Shown: positions 10,028 to 21,653 of the stretch, piece by piece
How positions within the stretch are numbered: the first letter of the stretch is position 1
Layout of the letters: each line of letters starts with the position of its first letter
From: Coptis chinensis
Taxonomy: Eukaryota > Streptophyta > Magnoliopsida > Ranunculales > Ranunculaceae
Length of the DNA stretch: 64,000 nt
Reading direction: 5' to 3'
Assembly: GCA_015680905.1 (NCBI GenBank)
Contig: CM027385.1
Coordinates: 21,830,501 to 21,894,500 of the forward strand
The notes under the pieces: generated by a model
Told to the model about the DNA's origin: nothing
The model's database searches: none
What the model saw: the letters and a program-made list of their open reading frames with translations, nothing else
Translations under genes and position numbers: made by a program

Positions 10028-11173
10028 CTAGTTATACTGAGTTGGGCCAAAGTGAGTTTCGCCAAAGTCTGACATGAATGGTAGAATGGAGTGAACGCCA
10101 ATTGTTGGGATTTTTGATTCTTGTAACACCTCATTGTCCTCGAAACTGTACCATATGATCCTATTGTTCCAACTGAAAACTCCAACTTCTGTTGATAGTA
10201 AGTCGACGAATTTCGGATGACAGTAATGTTCATATAATTTGTCCAACAAATACTTCCTCGGTTCACTCCACAACCTGTTCTCGTATTGATATAATACCCT
10301 CAGTTCTAATATTTTAGTAGTAATGTTGTCCTTACCCCAGTAGGAGAACATAAAAGCAATCGTGCCATCGAAGCGAAAAAGTTTGTAGGACTTGGCTGGG
10401 GATTCAGTTTGCAGTAGCATAATCTTTGTCCATTGTTGCCAGCCAAAGTTTAATACCAATATGCCTTCTTCATTAAGAGACCAGTGGAGACATCCCTTTG
10501 CATCCACCCCAGGCTGCCTGTTTATGTGTTCAACATTAAAAGACAGTGCCAAGTCGTTCAACATTTTTCAATTGAATGTTTGCGAATCAAACAATTCAAC
10601 ATGGTGAATGATTGAAAATTCCTTCTTGTTGTCTCGTCTTTGTCTAACAATGTTGTAGTTGGGTTTTGATATCCTAACTATAGTGAAACTTAAAGGTGCC
10701 ATGGATTTCACCGACATTCCTGCACATTTAGTGAAGAATTTGATCCTAGGATTATTCAAGCGACACACTTGTCTAGTTGTCGGTTTGCACACATAAAATT
10801 TTTGGTCTTTCTCGTGTCGGGTGTTCAAGAGAACTATACCTTCCAATGAAGATGCAATTACCGACGTACCATACGATTTGAAGTCCATAGTTGGGGCTGA
10901 AATTGCGGGGTTGTGGCCAATGCTGGAGGCAAAAGATATTATTGATTCCCATCTTCTTTCCATGTCTATAATGTATCCCAGAATTGATCTTGTCTTCAAC
11001 GCGTGCTCCTTTATGAAGGAACTTGTATTTGTAAAGATTTCCCATTTTTGAGAGACAAACTTAGCCTTTTTAAGAAATAGAAGTGGAGCACGTTTGACAA
11101 TTTCTACACAAAGGTCATGTGGCATGTCGTATCCTTGGCTATGGTAGTCACCATTCGAAGAAGAGACCGGCAT
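10028..11173 (-). pseudogene. F-box protein gene, copy 2, with one in-frame stop
   Basis: The reading starts at the ATG at 11173 (MPVSSSNGDYHSQGYDMPHD) and contains an F-box (LCVEIVKRAPLLFLKKAKFV) at about residues 17-60, followed by an F-box-associated region. The frame is open to the end at 10028, about 380 codons, except for one TGA at 10568-10570. Copy 1 has TGG (Trp) in the matching place (DSQVNQW), so this is one nonsense change in an otherwise intact gene. Either it is a recent pseudogene, or the allele makes a truncated 201-residue protein keeping the F-box but losing most of the substrate-binding half. A TATA-like site lies 79 bp upstream of the ATG. The closest family is plant F-box proteins with an associated interaction domain; the target is unknown. 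Confidence 0.8.
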
Positions 11174-11251
11174 TGTAAGTTTCTGGTTGATGGTGTTTTT
11201 GAAATGGTGAACTTATGTGACTTTTCAGGACCTACTTCTCTATGTTATTGG

Positions 11252-11258
11252 TTTTATA
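11252..11258 (-). promoter_or_regulatory. Putative TATA box of F-box copy 2
   Basis: The minus-strand sequence GTTATAAAACC lies 79 bp upstream of the start codon at 11173, a normal plant distance. No other promoter element was identified. Confidence 0.45.
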
Positions 11259-11354
11259 ACCGTGGTATTCGTTCTATGGGGCGGTTAGAAATAGCCAAAT
11301 AATTTGGATAACTGTATTTCATCAGTACTCTAACTGTATATCAATTCAAAAACC

Positions 11355-13610
11355 ATTTGACACTATTATCTATAATGCCCCAAACACTCTTTATATTGTC
11401 TTATAATGCAGTTGGTTTGTCCTGAAAAGTCTATTGTAATTTGTAATGGGCACACGTGGTTTTCAGATGGGCCACGCTACCACTTTAATGATGATGTGTG
11501 CGGCGTACCAGATAACATCAGTTTTGGGGGAAAAAAACCATTGGGAACTGAGATGAATGCTTTTCGACACATCAACTCCAATTTCTTCTCAAACTGTGAC
11601 CACATTCCTCCTTAAACCGTGACCAAATTTATTCTCAAACTCAGAAATCGCCTAAATCATGACAAACCCTAAAATGATACGCCACAAAACTAGAAGTAAT
11701 GGCCGAACTCATATCAAAGCCCAAAAATGTGGGGTTTTACAGATGTGGACCATCCTTTGTATGTTATTTTGTCCTGTAGCGAGCAAAAAGAACCCTATCT
11801 TATTAAATGGACTAGAATTTAACTCGTGGCTATGCCACTCAAGAGTCATAGGGGTGCCTTTCATACTCAGCGTGTTAACACTACAAATTGCATCTACTTT
11901 TTGTGGAGGCGATAAAAAATTACATATGTTTCCAAATAATCGTACATAATTGATCTAACTTGAATGACATTTTTACAATACGAATGTATAATAATGTGAT
12001 CTAGAAATTACCCTTGTCTTCAACCTGAATGATTCTTGATTTTATTTCTCACCATTTACTTTGTATCTAACAAAGTAATATAAAACCTTGGAATTCATTT
12101 CCTCTTTTTTCTCAACTCACAAAGCTTTATGGATAACAGCCAATGGAACTAAGTTATCTCAGCCCACCCCGAGAGCAAACTAAGATGAAAGGGGAGTCAT
12201 TAATTTCGATTATTGGGAGCATACCCAGAAGAGTTCATGGATTTTGGAGGCATCTTAAGTCTTCAAACCTTAAGTAGCAAATCACTTTAACATGGATTAT
12301 CATTTTCCTTTCTCTATCAAACACCTATCTGCACACTTGCACTGCAAATAAGATAAGCATATTGAATATTTGCTACTCGTTTTCATAAAGATTGTTTCCT
12401 AATTGGAATCAACTTACTCTTTAATCGTGTCGGTCTACCGTCAGATGTACTGATTGCATTAACTATTAGGCATCCAATGTGGGAGTTTGTCGATAAAAAG
12501 GCTATGATGATTAATATCATTAGAACGTTAGAATTTAGATAACTTTAGATAACGTTAGATAAGTTAGAATTTAAATAAGTTAGATAAGTTATTTAGATAA
12601 GTTTCATAAATTATAGATAAGTTAGTAGTAATTTCTTTTAGTATGTTTTCATAAAGATTGTTTCCTAATTGGAATCAACTTACTCTTTAATCGTGTTGGT
12701 CTACCATCAGATGTACTGATTGTATTAACTATTAGCCATCCGATGTAGCCTTCACACAAACCACTTAAAAACCTGAGAAGTGGATTATCCTCTTCTTTCG
12801 TATTTCTTTGCATTCCAATAAACATTCAGCTCAAACTCTCTCCCTTACAAAAACATAGTGATGTTCTATATTTACTCACTGGTTTCCAAGAATCATGACT
12901 ATAAGCAAACACACCTAGATTATTTTTTTCGTAGAAAAATTAGACACTACAATCAGTTAGGCCCTATGACACAAGTTATGGAGCTAACGATCAATCAAAA
13001 TCTTTACAAGCTTTTGAGTAGTTTCCTAATTGGAATCAACCTAGATTAGATTTATATAGCCTTGGATCCCATGGATATATATATATATCCAAATGAAGAT
13101 ATTATATATATAATTTAATATATATATCTATGAGGATTAATATCAATCAGTATCTTTGAGTAGTTTCCTAATTGGAATCAACTAACTCTCTAATCGTGTC
13201 GGTCTACCGTCAGATGTACTGATTGTATTAATTGTTAGTTGTCCGATATAGGCTTCACACAGAGCGCTTAAAGACCATGCTATTTTATTATATAGATAAT
13301 GCCCTTAACCGTCTTTATATTGTCATATGAGGCAGTTGGGTTATCCTGCAAAGTCTATTGTGATGGTTACACTTGGTTTACGGATGGACCACGCTACCAC
13401 TTTAATTATGATGTGTGCGGCGTACCAGATAACATCAGTTTTGGGGGGAAAATATCCCAAATACCATTGGGAACTGAGATGTACGCTTGTTCGACACATC
13501 AACTCCAACCCCTTCAAATTCCTCCTTAAACCATGACCGAATTTCTTCTCGAATTCAGAATCGCCTAAATCATGACAAACCCTAAAACTATACGCCCCAA
13601 AACTAAAAGG
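11355..13610. repeat. Direct repeats of about 330 bp around a 1.6-kb spacer
   Basis: Segments 11355-11695 and 13282-13610 are clearly homologous (for example GCGGCGTACCAGATAACATC in both, and a shared AATCGCCTAAATCATGACAA). In one frame both read TDGPRYHF or SDGPRYHF, then VCGVPDNISFGGK, suggesting an ancient coding segment that I cannot name. The spacer carries the three repeats at 12398-13260 and no gene. The repeats do not show LTR-like TG...CA ends with a primer site, so I do not call them LTRs. Confidence 0.65.
12398..13260. repeat. Three copies of an 85-100-bp repeat, AT-rich spacers
   Basis: A unit starting TTTCCTAATTGGAATCAACT and containing TCGGTCTACCGTCAGATGTA and CTGATTGTATTAACTATTAG occurs at 12398-12482, 12658-12744 and 13163-13250, with a truncated start at 13020-13045. 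Between them are GATAAGTTAGA repeats (12525-12630) and an AT microsatellite (13076-13130). No gene is visible. Confidence 0.7.
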
Positions 13611-13859
13611 TTCATTTTTTTTTGTTCCTTGCTTTTATACAGTTGTTTTTTATTACATGTTTTTTTGAAAAAAAAAGAAAACCTTAGTAGGATTATTCCT
13701 TTGTCTGGTATTTTAGTTTTTAATTTAATACTTTAGTTATCTGTGTTTTATATTTAGGCAGTTTGCATCTAATTAATTTAATTACCTATAGCCATAGTTG
13801 TTTTTTTAACTCATGCTTTGTTGTCCTAATACTATCACACTATGGCTTGATGTGTGCTG

Positions 13860-16800
13860 TGTAGTGGAAAGAGGAAGAAACTTGAAGCACTGGAACGAAG
13901 ATTGCTTGTCGCTACTGTCCTAAAATGCTTCGAGAGAAGCTTTTCCAAGGGTTTGATATGGAGGAAATAAGTAGTTTTGCTTCATTTCCGTTTGGGTTTC
14001 TACTGACTGTTGATGGCAATGTGGACCCTCTGGATCCAAAACAAAGGAAATACAATCATTTTACCCACCTCCAATTGGTTGTCTCCGTTCTGAAAAGACG
14101 AATTGCACCATTGACTTACCATATTGGGAACAAATATATCAGTTCTAAGTCTTCCGATTTCTCGCTACTCACCGGGCTTTCCACCGCCCGTCCAAGCAAC
14201 AACTATTACGATTTGAATCCCAAGAATCCGACTGATTTTAGATTGAGGTATTTTAAGGAAAGTCGCGGTTCCTTACGTGGTCAAATTTGACTGACTGCTA
14301 TTGAGCAAGCTAGGGAGGTGGCAAAGGCTAATGCATTACATAATGTGGAGATGAAGAATGACATACATCACCTTAATAGACTGTACGCCCTTGGAGCTTT
14401 CCTCATACCAACTGGCTCGAAAGGAGTTGATGTAAGATGGGTTGACATTGCTGCTGATTTGGAGGTGTTTGATGCTTTTCCTTGGGGGTATCTTGCCAAT
14501 GAACTCCTCTGTAAAAAGTTGGAAGAGTTGTATCATAGTATTACTAACCACTTTCTCCAAGGAGCTACCCAGAAGTATAATTGCACATTCCATGGTTGTG
14601 CCCTTGCATTCACCCTTTGGGTATTCCTCCACATTCAATCTCTGGAGGCAAGAAGGTTGGATCCATTGACCTTCCCATGGTTTAACGGGTGGGTGCAAGT
14701 TGCTTGACACAGTTGTCGCGGCAGTGCATGGGATAAAAAGCTTAGTAACAAGAAAAAACTAGTGGTTCTGGAATGGTTAGACATTCCCGTAGTTGTTAGG
14801 GAAGAACCGGTGGTCAGAGATGCTTTGGAGGTATATATTCATATTCATTTACCCAAGTGTTCACAACCTTCTAAATTCGTTTGTGTTAAACATATTTTCA
14901 TGCTTGTTTTAATACTTTTATGTTTTATTGTGACAGTGAGAGTGGCTCAGTCCGACTATGGCATATAATCTCTTGTTGGAAAACAGAAGACTAGACTAGA
15001 AGACCGAATCGGTATGGCTATGATGCAGACCTTTTGTTTGCCTTGCTATTTTTATACCATTTTTGCATTTCTGTTTCTTATTGTTTCCTTTACGTTTATT
15101 CATTTCAGGTGATGAACAAGACTGCAGAGGAGTTCCTTGTTGCTGCTCATGAGACTAGCCAACCCAGTATAGTTGTCAGGAAAAAGGCTAGAAGAGAATT
15201 TAGCAGTGAAAATAGTGAGGGTAATGGGGAAAAGGATGAAAAGGAAGAGTAGGTTAGAAATGAAGAAGAGTCCACTGCTAAAGGGGTGCGACGTCCCACT
15301 GCTAGGGAAAGCAACTCCACAAAACTGGGGAGTTTGGCTAAGAAACAACATACGGTCATCACCATGAAGACACATGTTGCTGCTGTGACCAACAATTAAG
15401 AAACCGCAAGTTTGAACAAGAAACAAGTACCACCACCTTTGAAGAAGACACCTCCAGCAACTCTGAAGAAGAATGGAAACCCTCCAAAAATTAAGGCTAC
15501 AACCTAAAACACAATCCTAAATAGGGTGTCTGGTATTGCTTCCACTCATAGGTCACCACGGTCAGCGATGAAGGTCACCATGGATGCCATAACTTCTTCA
15601 AATAATAGCTTGCCCGACACAATGCCTGTTGCAAAATATGTCCAAAGCAAACGTAAACCATTGTCCAAGGTAGACAAAACTCCATTTGCTCCCCAGCGTG
15701 TTGGGGGGACTGAATCGGAGCCTCTATCATCCCCTAGGGAAGTTGAAGATAGGCGTCTTGAACTTGGAATAGGCTGAACTAGCCTACCAAAACATGTCAA
15801 CAATCCACTACCAAAGGAGAAGCCTGCTCTAAATCAGAGACTGTGGAAGCCAAGTGAACGTTTGGTGAGTGAAATGGTCGTTTTCACGACATAAGTGGGA
15901 CATGGTTTGTTGGGTGTTTTTCCAACCACCTTAGACCCCACCTCTGTGGCTAAGTATGCCAAAATAACTTCTGTTTCTATGTTTTATCTCTAACAGGATT
16001 TTAATCACATGCCCAACGCATCTGAACTGGGTCACAACACCAACCACCAAGTGCCAACTAAACTTCAACTGGGTCAGATTGATAACCCTATTGAAGATAC
16101 TGAGGCGCAACAAATAGTTATGTGCACTGCTCATGCCATTAACTCCTCTGTCTCTCCCAATGAATTGGAAGGAATGTTCAGAACCTACCGAGGCGGGCAG
16201 TTGTCAGGGAGTCAGCCTGATGTTATTGATAGGGGAGGAGAAGACTTGCTGAAAGATGTTTCGGCAGAAGAATTTAACAAGTGTTATATTGAGCAGAGTC
16301 AACCTGAGCCAGCTGTTAGGGCTGGTGAACACCTGAGGGGGAGCATGAGTGACATGGAAGTCTACCAATCATATGTGTCAAGGAATCAGCAATTACAAAT
16401 AGAGGCAGTGTGTAATGAGAAGACGCTTCCTGAGATTGAGACAGTGGGTATCGATGGGGAATAGACTCATCGAGAGGAAAATTTATGTAATGAAATTACA
16501 CGAATTTCGGCTGTGGATGTCGTAGGTGCGTCCAAGGTAATTGAAATTTAAATGTGTCCCTATGACTTATTTATCTTCTTAGTGGAGATTAAATGCTTTG
16601 TATATAAGTGGGACTTTATGTGGCTTCGTTGAGATATCATATCTACTTTCTGAGCTTATATAAAGTTTGTTTATTTAGGTTGTTTGTGTGACTCCAAGTG
16701 ATGGTGATGGTGATGGTGATGGTGAAGTTGAATTTGTTCCAATTTGTGAGGACAACTTTGAAGATGGGGAACTAGAATTTGATCCTAATGAACAATACAC

Positions 16801-19800
16801 TGATGATTTTGCATTTGATATGGTAATACCGATGATTGTGCTTCACTATTAATTACTTTTTTTTTTAAATATTGTCGTGTCTATAGGTTATTATTATGTT
16901 TTTTTAGGCTACTATTTTAAAGGAATTATGGATGCAAGCCGAAGAAAGATGCAATATGCCTGCTGTGAGTGTTCAGGGTGGTGGTGATAATGCTATGAAA
17001 GGTCCTGATTATGAACAAAACTGTGTTCGTGGGAACCCTATTTCCAAAATTCTAATTGCTCCAACTGTTCCTTTATAAGGGGAAACTGCAGTCAAGGTAC
17101 ATTATTTTTGTTTTACGTAACTCCCAAATTACTCTAAGTTATCATCTAAATGTGGATGGAAGGTTGCTATTTTAGTGGGACATTATGTCCCTGCTGTGAG
17201 ACATCATATATGTTTTTTGACTTCTTCCATTTTTGGCACAGGATACTTCTGAGACATCAGTTGTGGATGATCGTGGTATTGGACTTTCTCAGAATTTGTT
17301 GTTGTCAGAGAATATGGAGGAAGATTGTATCATGGTTGATGACGAAGAAGATGGACAAAATTCTATCCCTGCTTCTGTGCTGTAGGATGATATGGCATGG
17401 AGGTCACAGCTATGAATTTTCCCAGAAAACAAGAGGAGTCAGCTCGAGGTGGAAGTGGCTGACATTTGCCATGATCTGATTCTTGGTGTTTTCAATAAGG
17501 GAGTGGGATTCCTAAAAAGAGCTCCTGGTCTTACTAGTCAGAAAAGTGTTGGAGATGACCTGACGGAATTGCATACCTCGTATGTACAAGTCCCGTATTA
17601 CTGGAATAATCACGACAATGATGAAACCAGTCACTCTGAAATTGTTAGACGGTACGGGAGTGTGTTTCAAATTGACATCAGCAGCTTTTATAGACTGTTT
17701 GGGGAAGGATGGCTTAATGATGTGGTATGTCTCTGTCTATTAAAAGTACTTCATGTGCATATACTTGTTGATTATTTATTCTTGTTTTTTGGGTTCTAGG
17801 TACTAGACTCCTACATGCACTTACTGAGTCAGTGGTACACTATCGTAGAACACCCTGGTGGAATGGAGAATTTGTACATCATAGTTGCTGAGTTGTGGTT
17901 CTCGGTAATTTCACACATATTTCTAGTCATTTATTCTATAATGATTTATTTTATTTTATTATTGTAATGACAACATTATTTGTATGATTTATACAACGGA
18001 TTGGCCACTGTTTTAGAAGACAAGCAGATGCCCATAGAAGATAAGCTTTATGCAGCAAGACTACAAATTGTAGGTAATTTAAAGACTCGTATCTTCGGAC
18101 TGGTTCGTCTTGACAATTCAGGGTCAGACTTGAGAAATTGTCGTGGGTTGATGATGACGGTGAATGTTGAAGGAGTGCATTGGATCCTCATCGTCATTAA
18201 CTTTGTCATGTGGGGTGTTCAAATCTACGACTTATTAGAGAAGCCGAAGGATGGTGCCAACTGGGTTCTGATCCAACACCACATTTAACCAAGTTGTTGA
18301 CAGTGCTTCCTTACACACTTCTGAGCCTGGATAATGGATGTATAGACATGGCCAAATTGGGTAGTCAGTGGAATCTGGAGTTTACGAAATGCACCAAACA
18401 GGACGACGACAACAGCTGTGGCGTGTTCACCTTTGCCTTTTGATAAATGTAAAATGATTAGTCTACCTACGAAATGAGTGATGAATTCACAACGTAAGTA
18501 AACTAACAACTATTTTGATGCTTATTTATCAAAGATATTTTCTACTCTCAATCCTATGAGATATAGTGGAGTAGAGTGATTCGTTCCACTCTTAGTCCTT
18601 CCTCAGATGCTTGTTTTCTAGTCTCAATACTCTACTTAAAAGTCAATGAGAGCTTTACTTAAAAGGGGACTAGACTACGATGCAACTACCCACAAAATGC
18701 ACTAGTCGGTTATCAGAATACTAAGGGAATGCTACGTTGATTCGATGTTAAGGAGTTAGAGGGGATTGATTCCACCTTAACTCAACTTAATCCACTAGCG
18801 ACGAAGTCGTCGAATCCTAATTGAACTGCTAAGGCAACAATCGGTTCTTCCTAATCCCTAACTACACATGGCATTTCTACCAATTAATAATTAGCATGTG
18901 AACGATTAAACCCATTCTCATGGTGAACTAAACGCTTCTAGAGTGGAAAGGAAACTACGACAATCTCCGATAATTGGAATCAAGCTTTCATCAAGGTTTC
19001 TCAACCCCCTAAATGGAGGTTTAGCCTTGAATCATTCCATAATCATTTCCATTTAAATTTAAACTAAACATAATATAAAGCATTGAAATTTACTTAATGA
19101 AACAATAATGGAATCTAATTAATAACTAAGAATTGAATGATAACAAGAATTGAAATTAGATCTAATAAATTGTAAATGACAAAAACGAAATTGAATAATA
19201 ATAACTATTTATTTGTCTAATGAAATGAAGAACAAAGATTCAAAGGTTTTATCTAAACAAGGATTTGAAACTAATTAAATAAAACAATTAAATCTAGATC
19301 TAGAAGCTATTCTAATGGCTACTTTCTATTCTAAGCTATCTACCTAACCTAACTGCCATTGACTGCCATTAACACTGAGTCAAGCTTTTGTTTTTATACA
19401 TCCAGATCCAAAAATCGTGCATGGGCTTGGAGCCATGTTTTGGGCCGAGAATCGGCCCAAAAACCCAATTCTTTCAAATTCAAAAAGGCCTCTTCAGCTG
19501 CAGTTGGCTTCCACAGACTTTTCGTCCACTTCTGCTCCTCTGATTGGGTCAAGGCTTGAACCATTGCAAATCTCTTTCCGAGCCGGTCGTTTTGACATAA
19601 GGTAGGCCTCATTCCGAGGTCTGAGTCCAAAGATATGGCATTCGAAGTTCTCACGACTTTTGCTCCTTTATCTCGCTAAAGTGGCACATTTCTACACATA
19701 ATGGACTTTGAAGCCTGAAATGCATAAAAACACGTAATCAGTATTAACTCTTACTTATTATTCACATAATTGGTCTAACAGTATGATTATTAAGGGGTTA

Positions 19801-20125
19801 AAACTACAGTTTTGGGCTCTTATCACCTTTGCAGGCTGCCTACTCCGAAATTTGCCGCCTGTCTTTGCATCGAAAAGACGAACATATATCAGGAAAAAAA
19901 TAGCAAAAGGATTTGTTAGAGTGTGGGATTACTGAGGAAGAGTACTGTCGGCGCCAAGGTGGTCGGGGTTTGGACTTTGATGCGGCAGATAAAACTACTG
20001 ATGTCAATGGTTTAGCTTTTAAAAATGATGTTGAAAAAACTGCTGATGTGAAAGGTCGAATATCTAAAGTCCAAATTGGACCAACTACTGCTATAAAGGT
20101 GGAACAGGTTGACAAGGTTGTTTAA
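13860..20125 (+). pseudogene. DUF1985-Ulp1 (C48 peptidase) gene, domain 1, split by a solo LTR
   Basis: Ulp1-type cysteine proteases remove SUMO from proteins. In plants many copies fused to DUF1985 ride on Mutator-like elements. The DUF1985-like part (13925-14700) has FSLLTGLSTARPS and VDVRWVDIAADLEVFDAFPW. Acidic, Lys-rich linker exons follow (15112-17385). The catalytic part shows GWLNDV near 17710, His in VHWILIVI near 18175, Asp in IYDLLEK near 18225 and Cys in DDDNSCGVFTFAF near 18415. The frame is broken by TGA at 14288, several stops between 15250 and 15780, and a frameshift near 18275. The LTR at 18441-19825 cuts the exon 21 bases after the catalytic Cys codon. Sequence resuming at 19826 continues the domain, then after a frameshift reads KDLLECGITEEEY to 20125, matching KDLLACGLT in domain 2. 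I find no MULE transposase or terminal inverted repeats. Confidence 0.75.
18441..19825 (-). mobile_element. Solo LTR of retrotransposon family A in the Ulp1 exon
   Basis: A 1,385-bp sequence starts TGATAAATG and ends GGGCTCTTATCA on the plus strand. It is the reverse complement of the LTRs of element 3 (46276-47932, 57541-59197), somewhat shortened. It is flanked by the perfect 5-bp duplication CCTTT (18436-18440 and 19826-19830). No internal region remains. The insertion lies in coding sequence. Confidence 0.9.
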
Positions 20126-21653
20126 ATATGTACCAAACAATATATAGTACATTATGTGGCAGTTCTAAGACATTTTGGGGTTCCTTTCTGACTTCTAACC
20201 ATAATTTACGCAGGTGGCTTATGGGATTAAAACTCCATTGGTAATGACTGTGGGGAGATCTTCAAAATATATTAAAGTGTCACATATCATATTGTTATTA
20301 TAATAACACTTTATGTTCCCCTGTCGAGACAAGATACTTACTGTCTCGTACGATTTTGATTTTTTCTTAGGTTACCGATGGAAAAGTTCTGGGTCAGGAA
20401 GAAATTGTCAATCATGGTACTCTGAGTTGCTTAGGGAGTTCTAGTCACGCTACTCTAGGAGTTGCTCAGTTGAATTGGTGGAATAAATTCAGTGATCTAG
20501 AGGAGCAAGCTGCCGAATTATATGATCAGAGGCTTCTAGAACACATGATTGTGGATGGCCCATTAATAAAGAGGAATTGCTCCATTGTTACCAGGAGAAA
20601 TATGCCTTTGGAGCCCACATTTTGCACTGATCCAAAATACCTTGCACAGTTGTATTGGTGGTACCATGAATGTGACCTATTAAAGTCCGGTGTTTCTAAC
20701 TCTGTAAAGCTCAGGTTTCGTGGTCGGGGTTTGGACTTAAGCATGATCACATACCACTTACTTAGCCCTAATCAGTGGCTAAATGATGAGGTATGTCAAC
20801 TGCTGCTCTGAACTTACCCAACTTAATTCATAACTCATTTAGTCTTATTAATAAATTTGTTATTTCTTTTTGTCTCCAAGGTCATTTCGCTCTACATGGC
20901 GCTTCTTGACAGGGCCCATAACAGACTTGCCAACTCTGATGATGTACTCAGAACACGTGATTCATCATAGTCCTACACTATCATCCCCGATACACTGATC
21001 CCGGTTATTTGACAGAAACCCACTTTTTTTCTCGTACTTTTCTAGGCTTTCTGAGACCGTGCAAATAACTTTTGTTTCAACTAATGCAGGTCAGCTGGGA
21101 GTCATTGTATGCGACTGTTGAAGTGAGCCTTACCGATCCGAGCCTAACTACGGAACAAAAGATTTCTATCCTTGCTTCCAACCTTTCATCGAACCAAAAG
21201 ATGACCTTCAGAGATATGCTCCAACCAAACACCCGCATCCCATAGGTCACCAGATCTAAGGGCATGATGATGACCTTTAATATCTCAAACATGCATTGGA
21301 TACTGGTGGTCTTCAACTTCCCCACTTGGACTTGCTGGATATATGATTCGCTGGTGAAGCCTATTGCTGATCCTAAACCCCGCCTCGAAAAGCTCAGTAC
21401 CCTACTTCAGTATGCCCTCTTAATGCTCGACAAAGGCTATATACCACAATCGAAGCTCCGGAAAAAGTGGAACATCAAATACACCGACTGTGTAAAGCAG
21501 ACAGATTCTTACAATTGTGGGGTCTTCGTACTGGCTTTTGCAGATCAACTACTGCAAAATCAGCATCTCAATTTCACCCGGACTGGGGCTATGATAAGAA
21601 ATATGGTGGCCAAAGACTTGCTTGCCTGTGGCTTGACCTGCTTACCGGGTTGA
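20126..21653 (+). pseudogene. Second Ulp1 (C48) protease domain
   Basis: This is a second SUMO-protease-like domain in the same orientation as the first. An exon at about 20380-20790 ends LSPNQWLNDE, the typical start of the catalytic fold. After an intron, VISLYMALLDRAHN continues at 20881. The catalytic part has His in MHWILVVF (about 21293), Asp in IYDSLVK (about 21341) and Cys in TDSYNCGVFVLAF (about 21511). It ends ACGLTCLPG with a stop at 21651-21653. All three catalytic residues remain, but there is a TAA near 20970 and a TAG near 21246 (CCA TAG GTC) before the His motif. It is either a tandem copy of the gene at 13860 lacking its own DUF1985 part, or the second half of one long gene with two protease domains. 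Confidence 0.7.

Noticed and set aside
11355..13610. Direct repeats as LTRs of a small TRIM element
   Set aside because: The ends do not begin TG and end CA, there is no primer site beside the first copy and no polypurine tract beside the second, and the flanks show no target duplication.
13860..21653. Complete Mutator-like transposon
   Set aside because: DUF1985 and Ulp1 are typical passengers, but I find no MULE transposase, no long terminal inverted repeats and no 9-bp duplication.
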